Of a DNA stretch of 64,000 nt, positions 1 to 9,592 are shown piece after piece. The translations under genes were made by a program, and so were the position numbers. A model generated the notes under the pieces. The model made no database searches. It was given only the letters and a program-made list of their open reading frames with translations, and had not been told where the DNA came from. Every line of letters begins with the position of its first letter. Positions within the stretch are counted from its first letter, which is position 1. This DNA comes from VGSG01 sp040756375 (GTDB lineage: Bacteria > Desulfobacterota > Desulfomonilia > Desulfomonilales > Desulfomonilaceae): the NCBI GenBank assembly GCA_040756375.1, contig JBFLZC010000029.1, positions 1 to 64,000 on the forward strand. Direction: 5' to 3'.

Positions 1-43
1 ACATCAACAGCTGGTCGTAATCCGCCCTGATCTCTCGACTCAT
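1..43 (-). CDS. N-terminus of a transposase (IS1182-like), cut by window edge
   Basis: Reading leftward from an ATG at 43, fourteen codons give MSREIRADYDQLLM, with a purine-rich stretch (GAGGCAGAG) just upstream. This resembles the first residues of IS1182-type transposases, which often begin MSxxxRADYxQ. Only this tip is visible, so the assignment rests on a short match. It lies downstream of the kinase gene at 390-2636, where an NtrX-type response regulator would normally be expected. Confidence 0.4.
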   Translation of the reverse strand, partial: MSREIRADYDQLLM

Positions 44-163
44 CTCTGCCTCACTTGATTTTTCCCGCCTTTATAGTACATCCATCCACACATCGCGAGA
101 CAAAAATGGAGTTTTGAGACAGTTTCTTTATCGCCGGGAATGAGCAGTCAAGAAAAGGTTTGC

Positions 164-217
164 TAGTCCCCTGGTGGCGCCCGAAAGATTAATCCTTCGG
201 GCGCCACCAGGGGACTA
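164..217. repeat. Perfect 22-bp inverted repeat, 10-nt loop
   Basis: Arms 164-185 and 196-217 are exact reverse complements, rich in G and C, around an AT-rich loop (186-195). The hairpin has no T-tract. It sits between the transposase start and the sensor kinase, and is either a REP-like or MITE-like palindrome or the end of a mobile element. Confidence 0.7.
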
Positions 218-243
218 AAAGGTTGATCTTTGCTTGTTGGTTA

Positions 244-267
244 CCCGGCAATGAATTGCCGGGCTAC
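244..267. repeat. 24-bp REP-like palindrome, family A copy 1
   Basis: The stem CCCGGCAAT / ATTGCCGGG is followed by CTAC. Near-identical copies occur at 30430-30453 (same strand) and 30264-30287 (reverse complement), so this is a dispersed palindromic repeat and not a gene-specific terminator. Confidence 0.75.
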
Positions 268-389
268 TCTCAATCGCCCCTTTGGGGCTTCAGCGGAGTT
301 GAGACAAGCGAAGCGCATCGCTCGCGGCCTTTTCCTTGACCGATGCGACTCTCCCGTGGAGCACGGGATCGCCACATTCTGCCTAACCG

Positions 390-2636
390 TCAAGTAGAAG
401 ATTTCTGAGGCGATCGAGAGCCTTTCCTGATCGGGAGCTCGACGATGAATCGTGCGCCTCCGCCTTCATTTTCCTTGAGACGGACAAAGCCGTTATGGTC
501 AGCCACGATGGTGCTCACAATGGTTAGGCCGAGGCCGGTGCCACCGGGCTTGGTCGAAAAATAGGGCTCGAAAAGCCGGTCCTTGTCTTTTGGATGAACT
601 CCGGTGCCGTTGTCTGCCACTTCGATGACTGCCATGGACAGCTCAGGGTTGTACCGAGTCAGCACGCGCACTGTGCCGCCTTGAGACACCGCGGCTGCGG
701 CATTGTCCAGGAGATTCATCACAGCTCGCTTGATCTGCCCGCGGTCCAGGTCAAAGATCGGTAGGGTCTTGTCAGGCTCGAACGAAAAGCTGACGCGATC
801 GTTCCCTTGGGAGTAAAGGTCAACCACCTCGCGTATCATCTGGTTCAGGTCGTCAGGCATGGGATTGGCCGCGGGCATACGCGCGAAGGTGGAGAACTCA
901 TTGACCATATTCTTGAGTTGTTCCACCTGATCGATGATTGCACGCGTGCACTGGTCCAGGACTGCTTTGTCCTCCTCAACGAGAGGCATGTACTTTCGTC
1001 GTATACGCTGAGCATTGAGTTGGATGGGCGTAAGCGGGTTCTTGATCTCATGGGCGATCCTGCGGGCTACATCTCTCCACGCGGCCATGCGCTGGGCCTT
1101 TATGAGGTGGGTCATATCATCGAATACCAGCACCACGCCTAGGTCGCGGCCTTCCTCGTCTTCCAGGCTGCTGGCGAAGCAGAGCAGAGCAAGGGATCGT
1201 TCGGGATAGGAGATAGACACCTGGCGCTCCAGAACATCGCCGGCCTCGCGGGCCAGTTCCGTCAGGATCTCAGAGACCACCTCCTGCGACGCCTCGGGAA
1301 GCACGGCCAGGAGCCCCTTTCCAAGGGGATCTTCGTCGGCGATACCGAGCAACTTCAGGGCCGAATCGTTGATAGCAGTGATCTTTCCTGTCGGGTCAAG
1401 CGCGACAACTCCCGCAGCAACGCCCTTGAGCACGGTTTCCATGTACTTACGTCGGCTGTCCAGATCGAGGTTCACTCGAACAAGCTCGTCCCGGCTCCTG
1501 CGCAAGTCTTCGGTCATCTTGTTGAATGAACGCACCAGTACGCCCAGCTCATCGTCAGCCACGGGCTCGATGTGCACAGCCAGGTCACCTGCCGCTATCT
1601 TGCCGGTGCCTTCCGCGAGTTGCTGGATAGGCACGGTAATGTCGCGCGCCATGGACATCCCGAACCAGGACCCGATGAATATGACCAACAGCGCGACCAT
1701 GAGCAGGATGAGTACGTAGATGGTCTTTACGGGCCCTTTCATTCTTTTGGATTCTCGGTATTCGCCGTATGCGTGGGAGATCGAGAAGAGCCGAGCGGCC
1801 AGTGAGGTGGGGATAAAATGATCCGCCACCAAGACCGCTTCGACGCTGTTCGAGTCCGCAGACTTCACCGGCGCCACCGCACGGACAAGGTCGGCCCCAT
1901 CCTCTAACGGAATGATATTGGAGGTTTTCTCGCCCTGAAAACCGATTCTGAGCAGGCTGGCACGAGCCTCCGGAGTCATGGCCGGTTTCAACGAGGGGTC
2001 TTTGACCATGAGATACGGCGCTTCGTCTCGGAAATGGATCTGGAGCGAGCTGAGTCCTTCTGCGGCTCGCCACGACTCAAGCGATTTCACCAGGCTGTCT
2101 CGGTCAGTAATGATCTTGGGCCATTGTTGGGAGATCCGGGAGCTGATGCGGCCCGCGGCCTGCAACAGCGTGTCCGACGCATTTTGATAAAATGCCTGAG
2201 CCACCACAAGCGAAGACTGGAGAGAGTCTTCAACCTGCGTCTGGAACCAGCTCTCGATCGTGGTATGGAGCACGCCTGCGCTTGCGATGAAGAGCACGAT
2301 GGTGGGGATGAGAGTGAGCGCGACAAAGGCCACCATGAGGCGGCTCTTGAGGTGCGAACCCAAGATACGCTGCTGGCGCTCGAAGATGAGCTTGAAGAGA
2401 TTCCGGATCAAGAAGAAGATGATGAGGATCAGCAGAAGGGTCGCGACCGAGAGGAGCGCAAACAGGAGCAAATGCCCGGCAAGCGGGACGTCCTCTGCCG
2501 AGCTGGCGATCCTGTGCTCCACCAGGATGATCAGGCCGACAAGCAAAGCTCCGCCGAGGGCGATTACAAGCTCTCGCCGCCGCTTCCTGCGTTCCAAATC
2601 CATCTGCCGGGTGGAATTCGACGGTTGTACGTTCAA
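390..2636 (-). CDS. NtrY-like membrane sensor histidine kinase
   Basis: A 748-residue two-component sensor kinase of the inner membrane. Hydrophobic segments lie at about 23-44, 56-81, 99-123 and 304-331; the 123-304 stretch is the probable periplasmic sensor. A HAMP linker follows (about 332-385), then a PAS domain (about 395-505), a HisKA domain with phospho-acceptor His529 in the motif RRIAHEIKNPLTP, and an ATPase domain with NLLDNA, DNGTGV and GGTGLGL boxes. This order is typical of NtrY/AtoS-type kinases that signal to sigma-54 activators. The usual partner regulator is not next to it: a transposase start is found instead, so the kinase may be orphaned or its partner may lie beyond an insertion. 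The ligand is unknown. Confidence 0.85.
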   Translation of the reverse strand: MNVQPSNSTRQMDLERRKRRRELVIALGGALLVGLIILVEHRIASSAEDVPLAGHLLLFALLSVATLLLILIIFFLIRNLFKLIFERQQRILGSHLKSRLMVAFVALTLIPTIVLFIASAGVLHTTIESWFQTQVEDSLQSSLVVAQAFYQNASDTLLQAAGRISSRISQQWPKIITDRDSLVKSLESWRAAEGLSSLQIHFRDEAPYLMVKDPSLKPAMTPEARASLLRIGFQGEKTSNIIPLEDGADLVRAVAPVKSADSNSVEAVLVADHFIPTSLAARLFSISHAYGEYRESKRMKGPVKTIYVLILLMVALLVIFIGSWFGMSMARDITVPIQQLAEGTGKIAAGDLAVHIEPVADDELGVLVRSFNKMTEDLRRSRDELVRVNLDLDSRRKYMETVLKGVAAGVVALDPTGKITAINDSALKLLGIADEDPLGKGLLAVLPEASQEVVSEILTELAREAGDVLERQVSISYPERSLALLCFASSLEDEEGRDLGVVLVFDDMTHLIKAQRMAAWRDVARRIAHEIKNPLTPIQLNAQRIRRKYMPLVEEDKAVLDQCTRAIIDQVEQLKNMVNEFSTFARMPAANPMPDDLNQMIREVVDLYSQGNDRVSFSFEPDKTLPIFDLDRGQIKRAVMNLLDNAAAAVSQGGTVRVLTRYNPELSMAVIEVADNGTGVHPKDKDRLFEPYFSTKPGGTGLGLTIVSTIVADHNGFVRLKENEGGGARFIVELPIRKGSRSPQKSST

Positions 2637-2753
2637 TCTTTTGCTCGCTATGCCGGCATGGTTCCTCGGCTCGCTTGACAGGCTGCCGGCTTTGCGCCTA
2701 TAGACGGTGCTCTACCAGAAAACCGGGAAAATGGAAAGGCGCGGAGCGCGGCG

Positions 2754-3359
2754 TTGGGACAGCTATTCGTGATCGTGGGCCTTGGCAATCCAGGCAAAGA
2801 ATATGAGCGGCACCGCCACAACCTTGGATTCATGGTCGCAGATGAGATCGTCCGCGAAGCCGGCGGTTCCTGGACCCGATCAAGGGAAAAGGCTCAGGTC
2901 AGCAAGATCGCGATTGACGATTTGCCCGTCCTTGTCGCAAAGCCGTTAACCTTCATGAACCTCAGCGGCAGGGCTGTTGCGCCGATTATGGCCAGAAGGG
3001 GAGCGGACCCGAATCGGATGGTCGTCATTCACGATGACCTGGACCTTGACCCTGGAGCTGTTCGGATTAAAGTAGGAGGAGGAGACGGCGGCCACAAAGG
3101 CGTTCGATCGATAGCAGATTCCCTGCGATTCCGCGAATTTATCAGGGTGCGCCTCGGCATCGGGCGGCCCCCGATCGGACAAACGCCGGAGGAATTCGTG
3201 CTCACGCGATTCCCTTCCGCAGAGCGAGAAGAGCTCAGGGATCTTGTTAAGCGGGGAAGTGAGGCCGTTCTCCTTATCCTGAGGGAAGGAGTGGCAAGGG
3301 CCCAGAATCAAGTCCATTCTTGGCGTTACGATGCTCCGGAAGCGGCTCCGGATCAGTAG
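2754..3359 (+). CDS. pth: Peptidyl-tRNA hydrolase
   Basis: A 201-residue cytoplasmic enzyme that releases tRNA from peptidyl-tRNAs dropped by stalled ribosomes. Family signatures are all present: GLGNPGKEY near the N-terminus, the catalytic His in ERHRHNLGF (His22), FMNLSG, HDDLDLDPG and GGHKGVRSI. The length matches the family. The proposed start is TTG at 2754 and the ribosome site is weak; GTG at 2769 is too far into the core strand to be the start. It is transcribed away from the kinase gene. The usual rplY and prs neighbours are absent. Confidence 0.93.
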   Translation: MGQLFVIVGLGNPGKEYERHRHNLGFMVADEIVREAGGSWTRSREKAQVSKIAIDDLPVLVAKPLTFMNLSGRAVAPIMARRGADPNRMVVIHDDLDLDPGAVRIKVGGGDGGHKGVRSIADSLRFREFIRVRLGIGRPPIGQTPEEFVLTRFPSAEREELRDLVKRGSEAVLLILREGVARAQNQVHSWRYDAPEAAPDQ

Positions 3360-3469
3360 TTTCTGATTTTTTTCTTGCCAGCGACGGCATGTTGTAATAA
3401 CCTTTAATCTTTAAGCGGACCAGCTCAGCTCGGGTCGTTGACCAACAGGAGAGGGAGAGGTACAGGTAC

Positions 3470-4162
3470 ATGACACATAGTCTGGCAAGCGAGGAGGAGT
3501 TGCCGTTACGAAAGATCGTCCGGCCTCTGATCAAACTCGCCCGAATTGCGTACATTCAGGGGACCACGATCGTAAAATTGCTGCCCTCGGAGAGGGCCAT
3601 CCAGCTCTATTACAAAATTCGTCGTAAAAGCTATGACTTGCAGTGGGCGATGGATCCTGGGTATCGGAAGGGACTCACCCGATTGATCGACATGGTTGTG
3701 GAAGAAAGCGATCGCGTGCTGGACGTTGGGTGCGGCACGGGGTCGGCTACGGTCATGGCTGCGGCCAAGGCTCGACACGTGATGGGAATCGATTTGTCGC
3801 CGGACATGATCGAGTTGGCCGAAGAGAAAGTGGCCAAGTATTCGCTGAGTAACTGCGAACTAGCAGCGAGCTCGGTCGAAGACTACGGCCCCGAAGAGCC
3901 GTTCGACAAGGTCATCAGCTCGTTCATGATTCCTCATGTGAAACCGCCGCTGCGGCCTGCCATCTATTCGTACATGTATCGTTTCCTCAAGCCGGGGGGC
4001 CTGATCGGACTCTTCGGATCGAGGGGAGAGGTGTGCGAGGTCTATGAGACTCGCGAACAGGTCGTAGACAACCTGACCAGAGCCGGATTCAAGGACATCG
4101 AGATAATCGACATCTATGACATTTACCGGATAGCGTTGGCCCGCAGACCTTTAGACCACTAG
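3470..4162 (+). CDS. Class I SAM-dependent methyltransferase
   Basis: A 230-residue protein with a methyltransferase core from about residue 70. Motif I is VLDVGCGTGSATV, and the acidic ribose-binding loop is MGIDLSPDMIELAEE. The end of the core reads FLKPGGLIGLFGS. About 65 N-terminal residues are basic and helical, lacking a signal peptide. The ATG at 3470 follows a GAGAGGGAGAGG ribosome site. The substrate cannot be told. The gene ends just before a strong bidirectional terminator and appears monocistronic. Confidence 0.8.
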   Translation: MTHSLASEEELPLRKIVRPLIKLARIAYIQGTTIVKLLPSERAIQLYYKIRRKSYDLQWAMDPGYRKGLTRLIDMVVEESDRVLDVGCGTGSATVMAAAKARHVMGIDLSPDMIELAEEKVAKYSLSNCELAASSVEDYGPEEPFDKVISSFMIPHVKPPLRPAIYSYMYRFLKPGGLIGLFGSRGEVCEVYETREQVVDNLTRAGFKDIEIIDIYDIYRIALARRPLDH

Positions 4163-4197
4163 AAGGCGCATCGGGCGCCCAAGAGCCGAGCAAGAAA

Positions 4198-4238
4198 CAA
4201 CCCCCTCTGAATGTGGATTCGGAGGGGGTTGCTCTTTT
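4198..4238. terminator. Bidirectional rho-independent terminator
   Basis: A 15-bp stem with one G-T pair (4198-4212 with 4217-4231), a GTGG loop and a following CTCTTTT run. It lies between the converging methyltransferase (+) and dehydrogenase (-) genes and probably ends both transcripts. On the minus strand the stem is followed by TTTCTTGCTC. Confidence 0.85.
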
Positions 4239-4262
4239 ATGGAATCGCTTGCGGGTTCAAGC

Positions 4263-5381
4263 TCAGAAATCCGGTGTCAGGACGATTCGCTTGGTGAGGG
4301 TGCCGCTATGGGCTTCCTCGAAAGCTTCCTTGATCTTGGACATCGGCCGGGTCTCGAGTAGAGGATCGATTTGGAGCTTCCCGGACTGGACCATTTCGAG
4401 CACCTTGGGATAGTACTTGGGCAGGCATCCCCAGGTTCCGATGATGTCCGCGTCAAAGGCCATTAGTCGGGATATCATGTAACTGTTCTTCTGCATCCCG
4501 AAACCGACCACGATAAGTTTGCCGATGAACCCGATCAGCCCGAGCGCAACATCCTGCGCTGCGCCAACGCCCGTGCACTCAAAGACCTTCCAACCCACGT
4601 TGTGCTTGACGCCGGCTTCCTTGCAAATACCCCTGAACTCTTCCTGAATCGCCTTGAAGTCCTTGCCCTTCATGTCGATGGTGTAATCGACTCCAAGTTG
4701 CCTGGCTCTCTCGAGCTTTTCCGGGTTCCGGCCCATGCCGATCACCGGTTTTGCGCCAAAGGCCTTTGCCACCTGACCCATGTAAACACCGACTCCACCG
4801 GTGATGCCGGTCACGATGACCGGATCGCCCGCGACCAATTCAGCTCGCATGGCTGCTTGGTAAGGGGTCGTAGCCGCATCCGCGATCACAGCATAATTGG
4901 CCAGGGGCCTGCCTTTAAGATCCCCGATGACACAGAGATCGGCTGCGGGCACTGGGATGTGGCTGGAAAAGCCGCCGAAGATGCCCAAAGAGTTCCCGGG
5001 CATCTTCTGGGCGAGGCAACGATTATTCCGTCCCTTGGCGCAGATGTCGCACTTGTTGCAGGGCATGACCGCGGGAACGATAACGTTCTTCCCGACCCAC
5101 GATTCTGCTCCCGGGCCTGCGGCAACCACGGTACCGGATATCTCGTGGCCCAGGGTGAGGGGCGGCTTCGTCACGGTGGGCACGCCGTCATAGAAATAGG
5201 ACATATCGGTGTGACACACGCCGCAGCCCGCGATTTGCACCAGCACTTCGCCTGCTCCCAGTTCGGGAACGTCAATTTCAGTCTTCTGCAACTCTCCCGG
5301 CGCGGTAACTTTACCGGCTTCTTTGTCGTACGTGGGGCCTTTCACCATTTGCCAGGTCTGGATCTTATTCGGCACGCTCAC
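4263..5381 (-). CDS. had: 6-hydroxycyclohex-1-ene-1-carbonyl-CoA dehydrogenase (Had)
   Basis: A 372-residue zinc alcohol dehydrogenase of the MDR superfamily. The catalytic zinc site is AGCGVCHTD (Cys53) with GHE; the structural zinc loop is CNKCDICAKGRNNRC; the cofactor site is TGITGGVGVYMGQ. The N-terminus (KIQTWQM), GVPTVTKPPLTLGHE and CLAQKMPGNS closely fit the Had subfamily, which oxidises 6-hydroxycyclohexenecarbonyl-CoA with NAD+ in anaerobic benzoyl-CoA degradation. Its usual partners Oah and Dch are not adjacent; the neighbours are unrelated. The start is fixed by a GGAGGTG ribosome site. If not Had, it would be another alcohol dehydrogenase of the same superfamily. Confidence 0.8.
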   Translation of the reverse strand: MSVPNKIQTWQMVKGPTYDKEAGKVTAPGELQKTEIDVPELGAGEVLVQIAGCGVCHTDMSYFYDGVPTVTKPPLTLGHEISGTVVAAGPGAESWVGKNVIVPAVMPCNKCDICAKGRNNRCLAQKMPGNSLGIFGGFSSHIPVPAADLCVIGDLKGRPLANYAVIADAATTPYQAAMRAELVAGDPVIVTGITGGVGVYMGQVAKAFGAKPVIGMGRNPEKLERARQLGVDYTIDMKGKDFKAIQEEFRGICKEAGVKHNVGWKVFECTGVGAAQDVALGLIGFIGKLIVVGFGMQKNSYMISRLMAFDADIIGTWGCLPKYYPKVLEMVQSGKLQIDPLLETRPMSKIKEAFEEAHSGTLTKRIVLTPDF

Positions 5382-5722
5382 AGCTTCACCTCCTGTTGAA
5401 AGCTCTCAAGGAAAACACGCACTGCGTGAGTTTGACATACGGCCGCCTCAAGGGCCAGGCGGAATGCTTGATAAATTCTGAAATGCAGGAAATAGGCTAC
5501 GCCGTCAGTCAGCTTATTCGTCCACGGAACATGCTGTCAAGCGAAAAGGACCCGGACGTCATGTCATTGCGAGGACCCCGGACTCGATCCGGGGGACGAA
5601 GCAATCTGAGCATTGCCACTGCCGGAGATTGCTTCGTCCCGCGCCCCGCGGGACTCGCAATGACACCATAGCCCTTGGTAACGCCAAATGGATGCTCGTA
5701 AGCACCGATGTTCGTGTAGGTC
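5382..5722. repeat. Intergenic stretch with family B hairpin repeat (5563-5664)
   Basis: A GTCATTGCGAGGACCCCGG start and a CTCGCAATGAC end enclose GAAGCAATCT and AGATTGCTTCG, making an imperfect palindrome about 100 bp long. A second copy starting with the same 45 or so bases lies at 26746-26845. No gene is supported in this 340-base gap. Confidence 0.7.
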
Positions 5723-6550
5723 TCAGTAGCTGTCGAGGCAGTTCTGAAATGCCTTCATAAGCGCCTTAGTGACCGGACCGGGGACGCCGTCACCGATCAC
5801 ACAGTCGTCTATGCGGACCACGGGTAGCACATTGCGGGTGGTCGAAGCGATGAAGGCCTCAGTGAAGGACGGAAGCTCGTCCATGCGCACGGACCTCTCG
5901 ATTATGGAGAAGCGCGGTTGCTCCACTGCCAGATCGAGAAGGGCCCTGCGGGTGATGCTATCGAGGATCTTCCCGTCCAGCGGCGGCGTGAGGATCGTGC
6001 CGTCCCGGGTCACGAAGAAAGCCGTGAAAGTGGAGCCTTCCAGTATAGTCTGGTTATCAGTGGGATCGACAAACAGCACGTCGTAAGCATCCCTGGCAGG
6101 GACTACGGTCTGACTGGCCACGACCGCGGCCACGTAATTGAGCAGCTTGACTTCGGCCCAAAACCGCTGATGGCGGAACGTGGCGAGGGCCACTCCTTTT
6201 TCGTACGCAGCCGGTTCCGGCGGTTCCAGCACCTGTACCGCGATGTAAAGGTGTGCCCCACGCCCCGACTGTTTCATCGTGGAACCCTCGAGGCCGCCGC
6301 TAAAGATGATCTTGACCACTAGGTCCGTCCCCGGACTTATGTGGCTGTTCTTCTCCATCAACTCGTTCAGGAGGGCTCGCAGCTGACCTCGCGGAAGCGG
6401 CGGCTGCATGTAGATAGCTTGGGCACAGTTATAGAGCCGGTCCAGGTGGTCTTCGACCCTGAAGATCTTGCCTCGGACACACCGACATGCAGTGAAGATC
6501 CGGTAGCCTCGAATGGTTCCGCTGATATCGTCGATGAACGGCAGCGCCAA
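5723..6550 (-). CDS. Class IV PLP-dependent aminotransferase
   Basis: A 275-residue fold-type IV enzyme, the family of branched-chain and D-amino acid aminotransferases and aminodeoxychorismate lyase. The PLP lysine is Lys135 in AEVKLLNYVAA, and the cofactor-contacting Glu171 is in ILEGSTFTAFF. The position after EGS that is usually Asn is Ala here, which is unusual. GKILDSITRRALLDLA matches the conserved GITR region. The start is uncertain: TTG at 6550 has no good ribosome site and the frame stays open a little upstream. The substrate is undecided among IlvE, Dat and PabC types. Flanked on both sides by repeat-filled gaps, so probably a single-gene unit. Confidence 0.75.
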   Translation of the reverse strand: MALPFIDDISGTIRGYRIFTACRCVRGKIFRVEDHLDRLYNCAQAIYMQPPLPRGQLRALLNELMEKNSHISPGTDLVVKIIFSGGLEGSTMKQSGRGAHLYIAVQVLEPPEPAAYEKGVALATFRHQRFWAEVKLLNYVAAVVASQTVVPARDAYDVLFVDPTDNQTILEGSTFTAFFVTRDGTILTPPLDGKILDSITRRALLDLAVEQPRFSIIERSVRMDELPSFTEAFIASTTRNVLPVVRIDDCVIGDGVPGPVTKALMKAFQNCLDSY

Positions 6551-6952
6551 GTCTGTGGTCTCGACAATGTGGTCTCGCTGGTAGGATAGAATTTTAGTCC
6601 CTCCGATTTATCGCGGATGTCCGCGAAATTTGCCTGCCAAGCACATTTCAACGTGAAGTCGTCAACATCCGGACCGCGGCCCTGAAACGATCATAGGGTT
6701 TGCTAAGAACAGCGTCTACTTAGCACCGTCACCCCGGACCCCGGATCGCTGTCCGGGGCAGGCATTGATCCGGGGTCCAGAACATATTGAAAAGACTGGA
6801 TTCCCGCTTCCGCGGGAATGACGGACGAAAGAACTGGGCTGCTTAACTTAACGCCTATGGGCTTTCGCCGGAATGACGGCATTGAGTTGCCTCGTGACGG
6901 ACGAGACTTTTAGCAACGGGTATAGGGGGTCGGGGTTGCCATAGCGTCTTCG
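6551..6952. repeat. Repeat-filled gap (core 6726-6826)
   Basis: The gap holds ACCCCGGACCCCGGATC, GATCCGGGGTCCAG and TTCCCGCTTCCGCGGGAATGA, that is, nested palindromes of the type found in dispersed intergenic repeats. The last motif recurs in diverged form at about 23897. No coding frame is supported. Confidence 0.55.
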
Positions 6953-9592
6953 TCATGCTGCCTTGCCGCAGCACTTCTTGTATTTCTTACCGGAGCCGCA
7001 AGGGCAGGGCGCATTGCGACCTATCTTCTCCTGCTGGCGACGAACTTGCTTCGGCCTAGCTTCTTCCCCGTCACCGTGGGAGAGTTGCATTTGCTGCTCT
7101 CTCGATGGCCTTACTTCCTCCATGTCCCGCTCGGACGCGATCTTCACCAGGAACAGGTTGCGCACGGTCTCTTCCTTGATACGATAGCTCATATCAAGGA
7201 ACATCTCATAACCCTCTCTTTGATACTCCTTGAGCGGGTCACGCTGCCCGTACCCTCTGAGTCCGATACCCTCCTTGAGGTGGTCCATACTCAGGAGGTG
7301 GTCCTTCCACTGAGAATCCACGGCCTGAAGCATGACGAACTTCTCCAGTTCCCTCATCAGCTCAGGCTTGAATTCCTGTTCCCGTGCATCGTATGTCTCA
7401 CCTGCCCGTTGGACGATGTGATCGTAGAGGGCCTCTCGGGTCTGCTGCTCCGGTGAGAGCGCATTGAGATCGAATCGTATCCCGAACTGACTCAGCAGGG
7501 CATCCTGAAACGCGGGGATATCCCAGTCCTGAAACTCCGATCGCGTGTCAGTGAAGCGCTCGACCAAGCCGTCCGCCACATCTTCGATCATATCCAAGAC
7601 GGTTGACTTGAGATCTTCCCCTCGAAGTATGAATCGACGCTGGGCATAAATCACCTCCCGTTGCTTGTTCATCACGTCGTCGTACTCCAGGAGGTGCTTA
7701 CGAATGTCAAAGTGATGCGCTTCGACCTTCTTCTGGGCGTTTTCAATGGCCTTGGTGGTGTATTTGTGTTCAATGGGCACACCTTCTTCCAAGCCCACCC
7801 GTTCCATAATCATTTTCACTCGCTCACCGCCGAATATGCGCATGAGGTCGTCTTCGAGGCTCACGTAGAACCGACTGGTCCCAGGGTCTCCCTGACGTCC
7901 GGAACGGCCCCGAAGCTGGTTATCGATACGACGGGATTCGTGACGTTCCGTGCCGAGGATGTGGAGGCCGCCCTGAGCGATCACCTCCTTCTTTTCGTCT
8001 TCACATTCCTGTTTAAACTTCTCCAAGAGGTGCTGGTATTCTTCCGAATCCTCTCCCTTCTTAGACTTAGACTTGGCCAGGAATGGAGGATTCCCCCCCA
8101 GGATGATGTCTGTTCCACGGCCCGCCATGTTTGTCGAGATCGTCACGGCCTTGAATCTGCCGGCTTGGGCCACGATCTCAGCTTCCAGGGCATGATTCTT
8201 CGCGTTCAAGACGTTATGGGGGATGCCGAGCTTTTTCAGTCGCCGAGCGAGATACTCGGATTTCTCGATGGAGATCGTCCCGACCAAGACAGGTTGGCCG
8301 CGATGGTAACAATCCTGTATTTCTTCAATCGCGGCGTCGAATTTCTCTTGCTCGGTCTTATAGATCAGGTCGGAATTGTCGGTTCGTATCATGGGGAGGT
8401 GAGTGGGAATCACCATCACGTCGAGGTCATATATCTTCTTGAACTCTGGTGCTTCTGTGTCCGCGGTGCCTGTCATGCCCGCAAGCTTGTCGTACATGCG
8501 GAAATAATTCTGGAACGTAATAGTTGCCAGGGTCTGGTTCTCGTTCTCGATCCTCACGGCTTCCTTGGCTTCAAGAGCCTGGTGCAGTCCCTCTGAGTAC
8601 CGCCGCCCCGGCATGAGTCGTCCGGTGAACTCATCAACGATGATGACCTGCCCCTCTTTGACGATGTAGTCTACGTCCTTCCTGAACAGGGTGTGCGCCT
8701 TCAGAGCCTGATTTACATGGTGCAGGGTCTCCATCTGCGCGGGATCGTAGAGATTGGTCACGCCGAGGGCGCTCTCCACGCGGGCCACACCGTCTTCGGT
8801 CAGGACCACGCTTCGAGCCTTCTCATCGATCGAATAGTGCATCTCTTTCTTCAGTCCGGGAATGATACGATTAATGCGGTAGTATTTGTCGGTATTCTCG
8901 TGGGTAGGTCCGGATATGATCAGGGGTGTCCGAGCTTCGTCGATAAGGATGCTGTCCACCTCGTCCACGATCGCGTAGTGCAGCTCTCGTTGGACGTAAT
9001 CGTCCAGCGCGAATTTCATGTTGTCTCGAAGATAATCGAACCCGAACTCGTTGTTCGTGCCGTAGACCACATCGCAGCGATACGACTCCCGGCGCTCGGT
9101 GTCGTCCAGCTCGTGCACGATCACGCCAACGGACAGGCCGAGGAACTTGTAGATTGCGCCCATCCATTCCGCGTCTCGTTTGGCCAGGTAATCGTTTACG
9201 GTGACGACGTGAACGCCCAACCCAGTCAAAGCATTGAGATACACGGGAAGAGTAGCCGCAAGGGTCTTGCCTTCACCGGTCTTCATTTCTGCGATCTTGC
9301 CCTGATGCAGGACGATTCCTCCCACGAGCTGGACGTCAAAATGCCTCATGCCCAGGGTACGCACCGACGCTTCTCTCACCAGGGCAAATGCCTCGGGAAG
9401 GAGGTCTTCCAGAGTCTCACCGTCTGTGAGCCGTTGCTTCAACTCCTCGGTTTTGGTGCGCATCTGCTCATTGGTGAGTTGCTGTACTGCGGGCTCCACC
9501 TCATTAATCGCTCGAACCATAGGGTCCAGCACTTTGAGTTCACGTTCGTTTTTGCTGCCGAATATCTTTTTGGCCAACGTTGTAAACATCAT
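6953..9592 (-). CDS. secA: Protein translocase ATPase SecA
   Basis: An 879-residue motor of the Sec export pathway, working at SecYEG on the cytoplasmic face of the membrane. The Walker A motif is EMKTGEGKTLAATLP (about 102-116), the DEAD-box variant is DEVDSILIDEARTPLIISG, and the second helicase half has TISTNMAGRGTDI and GRSGRQGD. The C-terminus ends in the zinc-binding SEC-C motif (GRNAPCPCGSGKKYKKCC), which binds SecB or ribosomes. Length and motifs are complete. The ATG at 9592 (MMFTTLAKK; a second ATG follows) has AGAGGAAC before it. It stands alone between two long non-coding gaps. Confidence 0.97.
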   Translation of the reverse strand: MMFTTLAKKIFGSKNERELKVLDPMVRAINEVEPAVQQLTNEQMRTKTEELKQRLTDGETLEDLLPEAFALVREASVRTLGMRHFDVQLVGGIVLHQGKIAEMKTGEGKTLAATLPVYLNALTGLGVHVVTVNDYLAKRDAEWMGAIYKFLGLSVGVIVHELDDTERRESYRCDVVYGTNNEFGFDYLRDNMKFALDDYVQRELHYAIVDEVDSILIDEARTPLIISGPTHENTDKYYRINRIIPGLKKEMHYSIDEKARSVVLTEDGVARVESALGVTNLYDPAQMETLHHVNQALKAHTLFRKDVDYIVKEGQVIIVDEFTGRLMPGRRYSEGLHQALEAKEAVRIENENQTLATITFQNYFRMYDKLAGMTGTADTEAPEFKKIYDLDVMVIPTHLPMIRTDNSDLIYKTEQEKFDAAIEEIQDCYHRGQPVLVGTISIEKSEYLARRLKKLGIPHNVLNAKNHALEAEIVAQAGRFKAVTISTNMAGRGTDIILGGNPPFLAKSKSKKGEDSEEYQHLLEKFKQECEDEKKEVIAQGGLHILGTERHESRRIDNQLRGRSGRQGDPGTSRFYVSLEDDLMRIFGGERVKMIMERVGLEEGVPIEHKYTTKAIENAQKKVEAHHFDIRKHLLEYDDVMNKQREVIYAQRRFILRGEDLKSTVLDMIEDVADGLVERFTDTRSEFQDWDIPAFQDALLSQFGIRFDLNALSPEQQTREALYDHIVQRAGETYDAREQEFKPELMRELEKFVMLQAVDSQWKDHLLSMDHLKEGIGLRGYGQRDPLKEYQREGYEMFLDMSYRIKEETVRNLFLVKIASERDMEEVRPSREQQMQLSHGDGEEARPKQVRRQQEKIGRNAPCPCGSGKKYKKCCGKAA

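Noticed and set aside
2034..2678. 214-codon open frame opposite to the sensor kinase
   Set aside because: Charged, low-complexity translation antisense to conserved transmembrane segments.
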